Source: Dendrolimus kikuchii (Eukaryota; Arthropoda; Insecta; Lepidoptera; Lasiocampidae). Taken from it: a stretch of 64,000 nucleotides of DNA. Location: contig CM034398.1 of the NCBI GenBank assembly GCA_019925095.2, positions 4,541,001 to 4,605,000 on the forward strand, given 5' to 3'. The notes under the pieces are model-generated. The model was not told where the DNA came from. It did not search any database and saw nothing but the letters and a program-made list of their open reading frames with translations. Shown in pieces: positions 12,901 to 26,958 of this stretch. A program made the translations under genes and the position numbers. Every line of letters begins with the position of its first letter. Within the stretch, counting starts at the first letter, position 1.

Positions 12901-15900
12901 TATGTATAAATATAATTCCTGTGAAAAATATTTTTTTTATGTATGATATCTTGTCTGAATCAAAACGGTTTTATTGTGAAACATTCGTATTTTTTTTTAA
13001 TTAAGTTTTGTGTAATACGCATTTGTCGTATGTAAATTCTATGAATTTATATCTTCAAAACGTGGTAATACATGAGCGAGATGTCGAACTCCATTTAGGT
13101 AGGCCCTTAAGGCGACGTGAGGCTTGCGGGGGAAGGGTGGCTGGAATGTTAAATGTAACAAATATGTTGTTGGATTTTTTTAGCTGGATCTTGTGAGGTG
13201 ATGTTTTGCTTTGCAGTTTTATTTATTTTTAACTTTGGTTTTATAAATGAACAATAGTTTTAGGGTATAGCAAGTGTTTTCTTTTTATTGCGAAGGTAAC
13301 GAAGAGGCATATAGATGTTTGAAACACCGGAGGCGCAGGCAACGCGTTGCGATGGTATTTAACGAAGTATTAAGCGTTTGTGTTGAAAATTTAAATTTCT
13401 TCGTTTGGAGTCAGTTAGAAACTCACAATTGTGTTGAAGGTTATTCCACTACTTAAATACTTATAGATACAGTGTAAATTCCATGTAACGTCACTCGATT
13501 TAACGACAAACCCCCTTAAGCGGCGAAATAACTTGGCTTTGGTTGGTTTAGCTTGTCTTCATTCGTGAATCGGCTAACCATTTTCCCTCGCCTCAAAAAA
13601 AAAAGCTTGTCTTCATTACAATGATACACTCTATATAGCATTACACCCACTCTCAATAACGACAACAATTATGTAATAAAAAGTACCTTTTAAGTTGCCA
13701 AAATTAGTAAAAACTGCGCAACTGTGTACATTCTATCGCTTTATTATCCTAACCCGTAATAAACTCGACTGTCGTCATCATGCATACCGTAATTTCTAAG
13801 AAATTCCGAATTATTTAAGTACTTCCTTTATCACCAAGATGCCTCAATATCGCAAGATATGAATAAAATAAGTAAAAAAAATACAACTAAATTACTGGTG
13901 CAGTAAAAGACGTCAGACAAAAATAACATACTTCTCTCCATTTAACGACAACTCTCTATAACGCCATAAAATGCACAGTGCCTTCCGTGTCGTTATATAG
14001 AGTTTACATTGTACTTACTGTTTCTTTTGTGAAGGTGGACCTGCGGCTGTACCGCCGCGAGCTGGTCCGGCGCGCGGCGTCAACGCTGCAGACGCTGCTG
14101 GAGCGCGAGGCGCGCGGCTGGTTCCTGCACTTCCGCGAGCGCAGGGCGGCGCAGCTGGCCAGCCAGAAGGTGCCCATGAGGGACATCGAGGAGGTAACTC
14201 TACAAAAGCCAATAGTATAATAATAAGGCCCCCACCCCGAGCTTGCCTTAGCCAGCCAGCACGGAGTGGAGATCGCTAAAGCTAAGACTCAAGCTCCAGG
14301 GGTGGAAGTGATAAATGGCATCACATCAGAAGTACTCGTAGCTTCGGCGAACCTGCAGCCCACCTCTCCACACCCCTTAGCCACCCCTGTCTTCAATGGC
14401 ATTTTTGGGGCCCATGCAAGGAGTGGCGAATCACCGTCTGTCCGTTTTTCCATGTACCCTGAACATTGCGACAGGCAGACGCCATAGTCCCCGAGACCCC
14501 CCGTGTCCCAGACCCCTAGTACCACTAGCAGTTCACCCCAATAGCCCGGTACTTTTTGTCCTCATTTCCCACAATAGTCCTACACTGGCCAGGTCTTGTC
14601 CTTGGGTGCAATATTATATGGTGTAGACGGGGTTAATCGCCGGTCAGTGCCACGCCACATTGACTTTAAATTTCCCAAGGGACCTCTGCAGGCCTTCCCA
14701 TGGCCCCACGCAAGCCCTCCAACTGTCCGGGCCATTTTTATGGCCCGTGGTCTTCAAAGACATACAGAATAATAATTTATTTTTTATAAATGAATGTACA
14801 TATTTTTTATTTTTCTTATAAATATCTTATAATATTTATAAGAAAAATGCAAATAACTTGAAAATAAAATATGTACGTAAATAATTTTTTATTTATTTCA
14901 GACACAAAGATCCATCATTAGAACAAATTTTATACAATGTTATTATTAAATTAAACCTTAACCCTTCATCCTTTTATCGATATTACCAAAACCCGCAAGA
15001 CTAACAGTATCACTATCTCGTAATATACTAAGAAAATATACCCATTTCATACAAATCCTATATAAATAGAGTGAGACAACAACACAAAAACGATCACGTG
15101 CACAAACGCGGATCAGCACTGTCATCGCGGACACATATGTGCTACTAGAGAGCTTAAGGGTTAAAAAATAAAAATAATAATTATCCATCAGTCAGTAAGT
15201 CAGTCCTTTATTGAAGCATTTCATGAACATATGTTTTACCTTAAATTAATTATTCTATGCAGCAATCTACAAACAGTCCCAATAAATTTTTGTTTGGTGT
15301 AGCCTGCTAGCAATGGCCGCAATTATGATGTTTCTACACCTTTCAACCCTGGTCAAGAAGTATAGGGAACTTGCACGAACTGTAGGTGGCAGCACAAGTC
15401 GAGGGAACTTTTTAGATCAATTATCGTGTTGCGCTCAATGTATACATTAATACGGATTTATTCCTTTTGATCGTGAAACACGGTTACAAATGGTAGAGAC
15501 AAGAGAGAGAGACACACATATAAGTGTGAGTGAGTGAGGCATAAACTAGCGTTCCATATACCACATAATTAAATCGTTTATGTTATGATTAAAATGATAG
15601 AGTTAAAGAGCGCCATCTGTTCTAATTAACCGATATATATATTATTTTCGAGACTTAAAATTTTTGACTAAGATTATTTAAAAGTACCTTTATTGCAAAA
15701 TTATAATAATAGTAAAACTTAATTTCAGACCAGGGTCCATATTTTGTTATTGTGTTAATTAATACAATTTAATACTTTCAATTTTTGACAACTTATTTTA
15801 TACCGACGACTACCCTTACCCAATGTTGTTAGAAGAGGCAGTCGAACCTTGCCGCAATAACCGTCAAAGGCTGTTGGTGCTGCCTCGCAGGCAGACGCTG

Positions 15901-18900
15901 CAGTAGGGAGGCGGTCTTACGTTACGGATTATCATATAATTTTTTTATTTATGGCAATGAACAATTACACCACTAAGAGATTAAATAAAAATATAAACTA
16001 TTGGCAAATATTACTTGTGGCGCAACCAGCGATGTTGCCCACAACTATAATAGAAAAGGAATAAATCCGTCTGTCTGTCAGTCAGTTATTACCCAGAGAA
16101 TTACAAATTGATTTTAAAAGACTTGGTGGTCAGTCGTCAATAGATGTGAAATTCACCACAGTACTTGACTAATATCTATTAGTGATGATCAACAGTTACA
16201 TCCATTGACAACTCTAAGATATGATTATAATATTGCAATAATGTAAGTTATAAATCCGTATGTATCATAATTATTGTTTTGAACTTAGTAAAATGTTTTT
16301 TCGTAAACAGGAGGTCCGTTGCGAGGCGATGCGCGAGTACGTGGGGCGCGTGTGCGCGGCGGTGGCGTGTAACGCTACACTGGCCGCGCTCGGCGAGGAC
16401 GTGCCCGCGTTACTCGCCGACCAGCTGCGTGCACACGCCATACTCTATAGGTATCAAGGGAATCTGTGCCATTGTTGGCACCCTATTATTGTGTTTTTTT
16501 TTTATTAACAACTCTACGGACTCGAGTTCCGTACCCTTTTATACAACTTAATTTCTATTTTTTTTTTTAATTTAACACGCTTATTAGTTATTTTGGTTCT
16601 TGTGTGTGACATTAATTTATTGATTTTTGTGTTGAGGTGTATGTGTCTTACGAATAACTTATTGTATTAATTTATTCTAGTTTCAATACTAATGGAGAGT
16701 GTATTTGTTACATGCCCTATTATTGTGTTGTAAACATTAGGAAATCTTAATATTTTGGTTTTTTATTTTGATAACTATAGCAATATTGTTGGAAAATGCA
16801 AAATAAAAAATATTAAGATTTTTTATTTTCTTTAGTAAATTGACTGGGTGCCAATCACAGCGTGGGGTGCCAACAACGGTATAGTTTACCCTATATATTT
16901 GAATGGAGTAAAATGAGAGCAGTCAAACACATACATTGTATACCCTCCAACTAAGCAAACGCTGTGTTATGGATGCGCTCTGCTAAATATAACAAGCCAC
17001 TTTAGGGCCGACTGTCTAACTATCAATTTTGTTATTCTTAAGTGTTATTTATATATTTATATACTTAAAATACGTATTCATATAATAATTAATATGTAAC
17101 AGACCAGAAACAAAATTTGTGCAGGAACGGAGAAAGAATACAATTTCCTGCGGCCGGGCGGCCTGTCGTTAGAGACGACAAAACAATCCACAGCCAAGTG
17201 GTAGGGTAGTTGACCGGTTGGATGGCTACCACCCCTGGTCTAGAGTATGCTGCCATAACAACCTTGATTGGTGTTCCGGCATTAGTGACCAGGTTCCAAT
17301 CTCGGTTAAGAGAGCAGCAGTGCCTTTGTAGCACCTTCGGTGTTGCAAATATCCATAGGCGAAGATAACCGCTTTCCATCACGTGGGCCGTCTGTTTGTC
17401 TGCTGAACTCATGCAATAAAAAAATAACACAATTTTATAGAATACTAACTGTGCTTGCAGATATTAAAAATAATCATAGTTTGAGCATCCTTTTATCCAG
17501 ACAGGCAGACAGCTCACTTGCTGTAGCACCTTTGGTGTTGCAAATGCGTTGCTGCTCTCTTAAGGGAGACTGGAACCTGGTCACTAATGCCGGAACGCAA
17601 CTCAAGGTTGTTATGGCGGCATACTCTAGACCAGGGCCGGTACCTACCATCTAGCTGTGGGTTGTTTTGTCGCCGCTTACGACAGGCCACCCGGCCGCAA
17701 GAAATTGTATTTCACCGTTCCTGCACAAATAAAGATGCAAGCAGATGTGCACTTCTTTACCATTCAAGAAGTTTTTGGCGGGAACTGAAAGGTAATGTTG
17801 TGCTGTGCAGTTTTGTTTTCTTAAAATGTATAAAATTACTCTAAAATGAGCAATAGTTGTAGGATATTGATGGTTTTTGAGTAGTAATTATGTGTTTTGT
17901 GAGAAATGTGAACTGTATAGACAAACGTGGCCTGTTGAGTTGTCACAAGAACTCCGTTGAATGGCACTAGCTGATAACCTACAGTTCAGTTGTGCTACAC
18001 ATAGGTTTAAGAAAATGAAGAAACTACATTGAATCTAAGATCTGGCTTAAAGGCCTATCTGCCAAGCCATAAAATCCAAAAAAAAAATTACCATTAAAAT
18101 CTTCCTTTAATATTAGGTCTGAAGAGGGCGTAAGAAAGAAGTTGGAAGCCGGGCTGGCGACGGCCGAGGCGCGGATATGCGCCGCGCACCCGGTCCTCTC
18201 GCGGGCGGAGTCGTGGCGCGCGGAGAAGTTAGCCGCTGCAGCGCACCGCTTGAAGAACGAGCTGCGCTGGACGGCGATGGAGGACGCCGCTGCAGCGATG
18301 CAAGCGCACAAATTGCACCAGCACAGATATTTTCTATTGAGGGATTTGGCGTTTCTAAGGGACCGAGAACCGTTGCTTATGAAGGTAAGCCATATCTGGC
18401 CACAGTAATTTTATAAATGTGAAAATGATGTTTTGTTTATGTGTAATTTACTTTTTTTATTTGTCATATTCTAAAATTTACGCTTGGAGTTGCCTCATCA
18501 CAGCGATAAAAACAGTACTTTTCGTCCTTGTGAAATGAGAGACAGAGAGAGAGATAACACTATTCCACACCAAAGTATATAATTACAAAAACAGACCATA
18601 TTTATAATATTTTCTAGGTGATACATTAGGCGGCCTTATCGTTTAAAGTGATCTCTTCCAGACAACCTAAATCAAAGAAATTTGAATCAGGCGATGTAGG
18701 TGGTACAGGAAAAAGGCAACAGATACATACTCAAACTAAGAAATAAATATACAAATACATACATATATACATAGTCATATATATACACATATAGCATAAT
18801 ATTTTTAAATATATATAAGTTATTATAGTAAATGTATCGGCATGATTATATTGTGTTAATCAGACAGCTATTTGTGGAAAAATAGTGTTTTTGAGTAAAC

Positions 18901-21900
18901 TTCTAAAAGAGGCCTATTTAGGCACTCGAACTATTAAAGCCTTCGCTACGCTCGTACCCTAAACCATCTCATGTCTAAATAAAATAATAATAAGTAATAA
19001 CATATTTTATTTGGTACCAGAGCATTGTTACAACGATAACAGAAGGTGCTAGAAATTTCAATACAATAAAATTGGTTAAATCTAATTAATAATTAGGGAA
19101 AACTAAAAATGAATAATAAAATTAATGAATACTAACACCTAAACTAGGCAAAGCCTGTACTATAGGTGTTAGTTCCTCCCTATAATGCATATTTTGAATG
19201 TTTCACTTATATTCATATGTGGGTAGAAGTGTTACAAAATTTTGTGAGGTGTTATACTGCCTTCTAAATAAGTCACTTTCACCTCTAATGTATTGAGAGA
19301 TTCGATTTGGCCACTGTCGCGGCAACACGTCCGAATGCAATCGGTGTGCGTTTCACTTGCAAAAGGAGGATCCAAGCGCGATCCACCGTCCTTATGGTTT
19401 GTAGGAGCTGAGCAGCGCCAAGTCGCCGACGCGCGAGTTCACGTGGGCGACGCGCATATGGCGCGCCCAGCAGTGGGTGGTGGTGCGCCACTTCAGGGGC
19501 AGGTCGGAGCGGATCCCGACCGTGCTGAGCGCGCGGCCCACCTCCATCGTCACCCCGCGCTCCGACCCCAGCCAGCCCGTGTTCCTGGTCGACAACGAGA
19601 CCAGGCGCACCACCACCACCAGGTGGCCCGGCTGGAGGCTGCTCAACTTGGCGCACAGGTACGGCATCCTCAAGGCACGATTTGTTTGACCCCTCCTCCG
19701 TCCTTGTCACAGCTGGTCACTGACGCTCCTCCCTACCTAGTATGACATCACATCTTTTCCAGTTTTACTTTAAGCTTTATTTCCATTTAAATTATTTTTT
19801 AATAAACTAAACTCTATGCTCATAGAGTTGGAAAAGTTTTGAAGATTTCCCTTAATAGTTCAAATTTCGTGTTTTAAAGCTTAAATAATGTGACGTCACA
19901 AATTTAGAACCCCTCCCACCCTTTGTCACACAATATCACACTTCGTCGAACCCAAAGCGTGTGACAACAAACAAATTTTAATTAATTCTAGAAATAAATT
20001 AACATTTTTACTGTTTAAAAGTGACATAACTATATTCACTATGTTTTTCTCTTTATTTATGTAATTTTCATGTAACATTTTATTGTTTAATTGACATTTT
20101 AAAGTTACTAAGTACATTGAGAGTAGTGAAAAGTATGCCCTAATGTCACTTTTAAACAATATGAAGATATGACAGAATATGAGTTAGGTTCTATGGGATG
20201 TGTCAGCCATAGTGTTGAATTTTTTAAGTCGGCCTCCAAGGCCAACTCCTAAACTATATGAAACTAGTGGGCCCGACAGATGTCGTCCTGCCCCAATGAA
20301 ATAAAAATCTAGAACCCGATTGCAGCGCCACCTGGCGGGTCCAATTTTGTGAACAGTATTCACCGCTACTTACAGATTCCAATTGTGAAATTAAATCACT
20401 TCAGGACCGACTCAAGAACAAACACAAAATTACATTAAAATAGGTTAAACCGTTTTTGGGTTTTAACCAGACCAGCAAACAGCAATTGATATTTATATAT
20501 ATAGGTGAATTTTTCAAGTCTCGAGGCTGATTTTAATGAAAACTAATGTGACGATTCATTAGATTTTTGGAAAATCAATTACCCTTGTCAGGAAAAAATA
20601 AACGCATGCTATATTATTATACTGTAATGTAATGTAGATTGTAAAAGACCAATTTCTATGAAGGAATGTCAAATGGTAAACCAAGGGGAAGAGTTGTTTT
20701 TGAACAAAATGAAAAAACAAAATTTCTATTCTTTGATGACTTCTGTGGTTGAGCGGGCTCTACCACTCGGAACATTTTGATTTCCATTTGATTTGATTTG
20801 ATTTGATTGATTTGACGGCCTCCGTGCTTGAGTGGGCTAAGCCTTTACCGGCCTACCTCACTGCAACGCAGAGGTTCCGGGTTCCATTCCTGGCATGGTA
20901 AATTTTGGAAACAAATTTTCTCCATCATTTACTAAGATCTGGGTGTCTGCGATCGGCCCCAGAGTAGTCTGTTATATATTACCCATAACACAAGTGTAAC
21001 AGTCGCTTAATTTGGGGATATATTGCAGTATGTGTGTTTGTTTGCCGATTATTATATTATTATTATCAAATTTTCTCTTTATAATACACATTATTTATTT
21101 ATTACATTAGGACGTGGTGTTGGGGCTGGAATATGATGTTCGTGTTGGGCGTGCTGGTGCCCTGGTGTTCGCCACTCTCGTTGCGAACGTTGCTGTGCGT
21201 GAAGCCATTTGTGCCGGACTACGAACTGTCGCAGGTATCTCAAAACATTGCTCTATGGTGTATTTACTTTCTATTTTTATTTTTTAATATTTACATTAAT
21301 TAAGTCTTTATACCCTTTCCAAGCATTTATTTTACTTTTGACAGCTCGATGACGGATCACTTAGTAATGTCCTACTGCATTTCTTACTAAATTTTTTATA
21401 AAAATCGACTTCATAGTTTTATCATATTTTTGATAAAAATTATATAAAGTATATTGTGTACTAAATATACCCACATTTCCATGAACATATTTTACATATA
21501 ATATATTAAATAAGTCATTTTTGAAATAAGGAAAAAAATAAAATAAAGTAGAACATTTTTTTATTTTCGAATCAATTACTTTCGATTTATTTATATATAG
21601 TGTTAATATTTTAATAGTCTGTGCATTACATGACTTACAGAACATGACTGGAGTTTTTGGCGGGAACTGAAAGGAGACGTTGTGCTGTGCAGTTTTATTT
21701 TCTAAAAATGTGTAAAATTACTCTAAAATGAACAATAATTCGGTAGTTGACACTTTTTGAGAAACAGGTTTATATTGTGCCTTATGGTCTATTTTAGCCA
21801 AAATATTAATATTTCAGTAAAAAAACAACATGAACATATTTTATTTAGGAATTTTATAAATATTTTGACATTTCGTAACGAAAACGCGTCAAGCTGTCAT

Positions 21901-24900
21901 GGCGTCTCGGATGACGTCACGGTGTGCAAAACAAACATCTGGTTGGTTGAAGTGTTATCAAAAGTTTAAAAAAATACATAATAAAAAATGAATACTAATT
22001 ATTACAAGCACTGTTATTACCGCAATGTATCAGTACAACGATAAAAACACCACAGAAACTGTTTTTTTACGTGTCTAAGGGGTAAACAAATAAGGAGAAA
22101 GTGGCCACATTTTTGTGAAGATCATTTTGATGTAAGTGTTTATCAGCCCTATTTATAATTCTACGTTACCAAATGATATGGAAAATTACGTATAATATCA
22201 AATAATGGGATCTGTATCACACTTAGGTTTGAAACCAAGCTGTTTACCTAGTAAATTTGATTGTAAGCCAGATAGAAGAAAGCGAACTTGTATCAGTCTA
22301 AATCGACCATATATAACAATAAAGAACAAAAGATGATGCTATTAAGAAAGTGTATAAATAAATCAGTTGAAAGTAGTACTTACTGTATTAGCCAGTACCA
22401 CAGTGGTGCTAGTTTAATTCTTGAAAATACTTCCTAACACAACCACAGGTTCTTACATTAATAGTGAGTAGCTCCAATATTAATTTTCTTGAAACAATCT
22501 AATAATAATATTGTCAATTTATTTTCAGTTTTACCCCAGGAAGAAGGTTTACAAGATCTTAGAACAACAAATAAATCTGTTTAAGTACTGATGACACATA
22601 AATATAGAAGTAAAGCTTCTCAATCCAGTATTAAGCTAAGCCAGACTGTGGACCAGGCAGGTTCACTAGTAGTCTTCACAAAAATCAGTTTCTTTATTTC
22701 TGTTTTAAGTGAAATATTCTGTGAAATCATTAAGGCCATCTGGATCAAGTATAAGCAGTTTCAAAGAAATTAATAATGGAAGAAGTCCCTGTGACACTCT
22801 GTCTTTATATACTTCATCATCCGTTACTCACACAGAGTCCTCACTATCACCATTCCACTCGACACACCCAGATCAAATCTTTCATACAAATAAAAAATAT
22901 GTAAATAAATATCCTTTCCATGAACAATTTTACTTTATAGATGATAAGTACACTAATGGCTGGTTCCTATATCTTATAGAGTACATTTACCTTACCATCG
23001 CTTAAAATTTGACATAAGCTTCATACAAATAATGTCAAAATTCAACTGACGGGTGAGTGAATAATAAGATATAGGAACCGGCCTTAAGTAGTCATGAACT
23101 AACCTAGTTACCCTAGCCCTAGAGCATGATAGTTTAGTTAACTTATAAGATTGCCTCATTAAATGAAACTCCAAAATCATTTTGTGTTTTATTTTATTAT
23201 AAAATGATGAGAACAGAATCTACCTAGTGGTTACTTCATATGCTTTGATAAAGTAATGGATACACATGGCATTCCCAAAATGGTAACAAACTGTCAGTAA
23301 TAAGATCATTAACATATTCATAACTGATTGCTACACAGAAAGTTTAAATTTTTTATTATTAGAAAATCTGGATCCACTATACAAAATATACATGTTTCCA
23401 CAGCAGTCAAATATATTTATATTTGTAATTGAGCATATTTGTTTGTAGGCTTCCCATCTTTAATATAATTTGAATATGGTTTGTACTGTAGAGACACTTA
23501 ATTTCTACTATGCAATTTTCACATGTACCATCCGGTGAACCAGCAGTCATTGGATATTGTTGACTTAATATGAGACCACATTTCTTAATTTTTTTTATGA
23601 AGTTTCAGCTCCAAATTTTCTCTGACTGGGTCTTACATCTACTTACTTCAAAAGCCTGTGATGCTGTTATCCATCCCATCCATCCATAAATTTTTTAATG
23701 ACAGCATCTGATATTACTGCATTTCTTAAAAATGACTCACATTTTTCATTATATTTTAAAACAAGTTGATACATTAAAGTGCTGGCTGTATCACTGAGAA
23801 CAGAATTATGTTGATATTTAAATAATGCACAATCCTCAAGTTTCATTTTTTGTCCTTCTTCTAAAAACTTATAAGTACATTTGAATTTGATGGTAAACTA
23901 GGGTTACTACTACATATTTTAAACTGGTTCACAGTTGTGACAGCTTCGATTTTTTCCAATAACAATCCGCAGAAGTGCATACTGGTTTTTCACTCCTGCC
24001 ATGACGATAATTTCGATACATTGAGATATATCTAAGTTTCGATAGCACTTTATGATCTGGATATATTTTACACTTTACAATACAGGAGTTTGCAATCACG
24101 TTTCAAATGCACATAACTTATGGCGTCATCTCCATAACATACTCGCGATGATCTACAAAAGAAATTTCACCATTAGCATCAACATTTACGAATATTAAAA
24201 TTATCATAACCTCAAAATTAATTATTAAAAAATAATACTTTGCCATATCTTAATCACAATTTTAACACTAGGTGCTATTGTTTAATGTTATAATACGTAG
24301 TATCCATAGTAGTTTGTGATGTTATATACTTACACAGAAGTTTTAATGTTATGCAATTCTGCAGAGCACAAATTGGTGTTAGTTGCGAAAAAGGCACCCA
24401 GCATAACAACGCCGATTTTTGGCAAATTACTGGTATTTGTACAATAACTAGTTGTTGTAGTCATATGAACACAGTGCATAACAATGGAAATACTATTATT
24501 TTACAGCAAAATTACTGGAAAACGATTAATTTTCACTGAGAATTCATTATCAACTTGTTGTGTTTTGCACACTATGACGTCACGCGCTCTGATTGGCGTT
24601 CATTGTCACGTGACTAATGGCTGCAATGTAACTATTTTATTTCTCAAAAATATAAATTAATATTTATTATTTTAATTAAAACAATTTATTTTTGACATGT
24701 TTAGATCGTAATCTACGATATATATAAAAATCTGCCTATATTTTTCATACTGTCAACTACCGAATTACATAACTTCACGCCAGTTCCCTTGCGGGGTAGG
24801 CACGAACAACAGAGTGCCATTTAGGCTTATTCTTACACACCTCACTTGCCTCTTTGACATTCATAACTCTTGTCATGCACACTCGTCTGTTTTTAAGGCT

Positions 24901-26475
24901 CCTGACATCACCTTCTGCTAGTACACGATCAATTTGATCATGGAAGGTGTGTCGTGGCCTTCCACGACTTCTGCATCCATCCACTTTTGCATTGGAAACA
25001 GTATAGTATGAATTAATATTATTCTCCAACAGGTAAACGGTACCTTATTCCCGAAACGTAGTAGCGAAACGCAAACGATGTGGTCGCGGTTGCTCGCGTT
25101 GTGGCGGCACGTGTCCAAGCAGCGGACGAGATTCGAAACCGAACCGGACACCGGTGAGTGAAGCTACTTTTTTTAATTGCGAAGCCACATACTGGAAAGT
25201 AGCTAACGTGTTACATTACCGACCCCAAAGACAATCGCAGAGCAGGCGAGACCCACAAAGAAAGAAACAATAGTACATTATGGTACTAGTGTGTAACATT
25301 GGTGATTACCGCCGAGGCGCCATTGAGACTCGAGCCGTGGGCGAGGGTCTTAAGAGAGCCGAGGACGGTAATCATCAATACACACGTGTGTCATACGACG
25401 TTTTTCAACACACTTGTGAATAAAATAACAACAAAAACTCATTTTATTTAGTAGATAAAAAAAGTTATATATGAGTGAAAGTTTTATTTATTAAACACGT
25501 ACGAGTTAAAATTATCTATTTAAATAAGAAGTTGCATGAAATGAGCAAGCAATAGGAACATTAATTTATTTGTTCTATAGAACACGATCTTTTTTTTTTT
25601 GAATAAAAACTTTTTCAACACACTTGCTCATAAAGTGGCTCTATGGTCACCGCAATTAGGTACAGAATGACACCCATTATCAAACTGTGAGTAAAAAACA
25701 TTATAACTCACTAGTGAGTTATAATTTTTTTTTTTAATTTTATTGGTTGAGTTGCTTTGTTCTTAAAAAAGTTTTTATTCAAAAAAAAATCGTGTTCTAT
25801 AGAACAAATAAATTAATGTTCCTATTGCTTGCTCATTTCATGCAACTTCTTATTTAAATAGATAATTTTAACTCGTACGTGTTTAATAAATAAAACTTTC
25901 ACTCATATATAACTTTATTTTATCTACTAAATAATATGAGTTTTTGTTGTTATTTTATTCACAAGTGTGTTGAAAAACGTCGTATGATACACGTGTGTAT
26001 TGATGATTACCGTCCTCGGCTCTCTTAAGACCCTCGCCTACGGCTCGAGTCTCAATGGCGCCTCGGCGGTAATCACCAATTTTACACACTAGTACCATAA
26101 TGTACTATTTTGAGAACAAAGCAACTCAACCAATAAAATTTAAAAAAATATCTATAACTCACTAGTGTGTTATAATGTTTTTTAGTCACAGTTTGATTAT
26201 GGGTGTCATTCTGTGCCTAATTGCGGTGACCATAGAGCCACTTTATGAGCAAGTGTGTTGAAAAGGAAATAATTTTATTCAGGACAAATTATATAAATAC
26301 AGTATAATTATACTTAGTTTAAAATTGCTAGTTTAAACTTGTTAGCAATTGCTAACAAATTTTAAACTAGAGTAATATAATTCTGTCCCAAAAGGAGCAT
26401 CAGTCTCAATATAATGCCGGTCAGTTAAAACCAGCGCTGATCTTCTGCTGTGCCCTTAAGGTATCACGGTAGACA

Positions 26476-26554
<79 letters not shown>

Positions 26555-26920
26555 GCAGACTTTGTCCTGCCCTGGAAAAACAAAATCTAGGACCCGATCT
26601 CAGCGCCACCTACCGGTTCTTCGTTTTTCCACTTGTCCGTTGAAGTTTCACTTCTAATATATGTCCCAGCACACATTTCGATTTTTTTGTTTGATAAAAT
26701 TAAATGAGAACCATATACTAGAATGATGATACCCCTCCGCTTTATTATCAAATCGGAACTAAACACTAGAATGATGATAACCCCTACGCGCCTCTGCTCC
26801 TATCTATTAAAATAAAAATATAGTGTACACGACTCCCTGCGGCACGAATAAACCCATGTGGTTTCTGTGCCACAGTTCAAATGTGAATGTAATGTATATG
26901 AATGTAAGCATATTGGATAC

Positions 26921-26958
<38 letters not shown>

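Larger units (their letters stand above)
21738..24765. mobile_element. Decayed THAP + YqaJ DNA transposon (ISL2EU-like)
   Basis: The ends ATTCGGTAGTTGACA (21738-21752) and TGTCAACTACCGAAT (24751-24765) are perfect inverted repeats flanked by TA on both sides. Subterminal blocks are also inverted: GTCACGGTGTGCAAAACA near 21916-21933 and TGTTTTGCACACTATGACGT near 24561-24580. Two gene remnants, a THAP gene on + and a SWIM/YqaJ-type gene on -, converge inside. From memory, ISL2EU elements carry a THAP-bearing transposase and a YqaJ nuclease. Here the DDE core seems deleted, so it is a non-autonomous relic in intron 8. Confidence 0.75.

Noticed and set aside
13274..13456. Possible exon between exons 3 and 4
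   Set aside because: A short open frame exists, but exon 3 joins exon 4 in phase 0 without it, and it follows family B repeat sequence.
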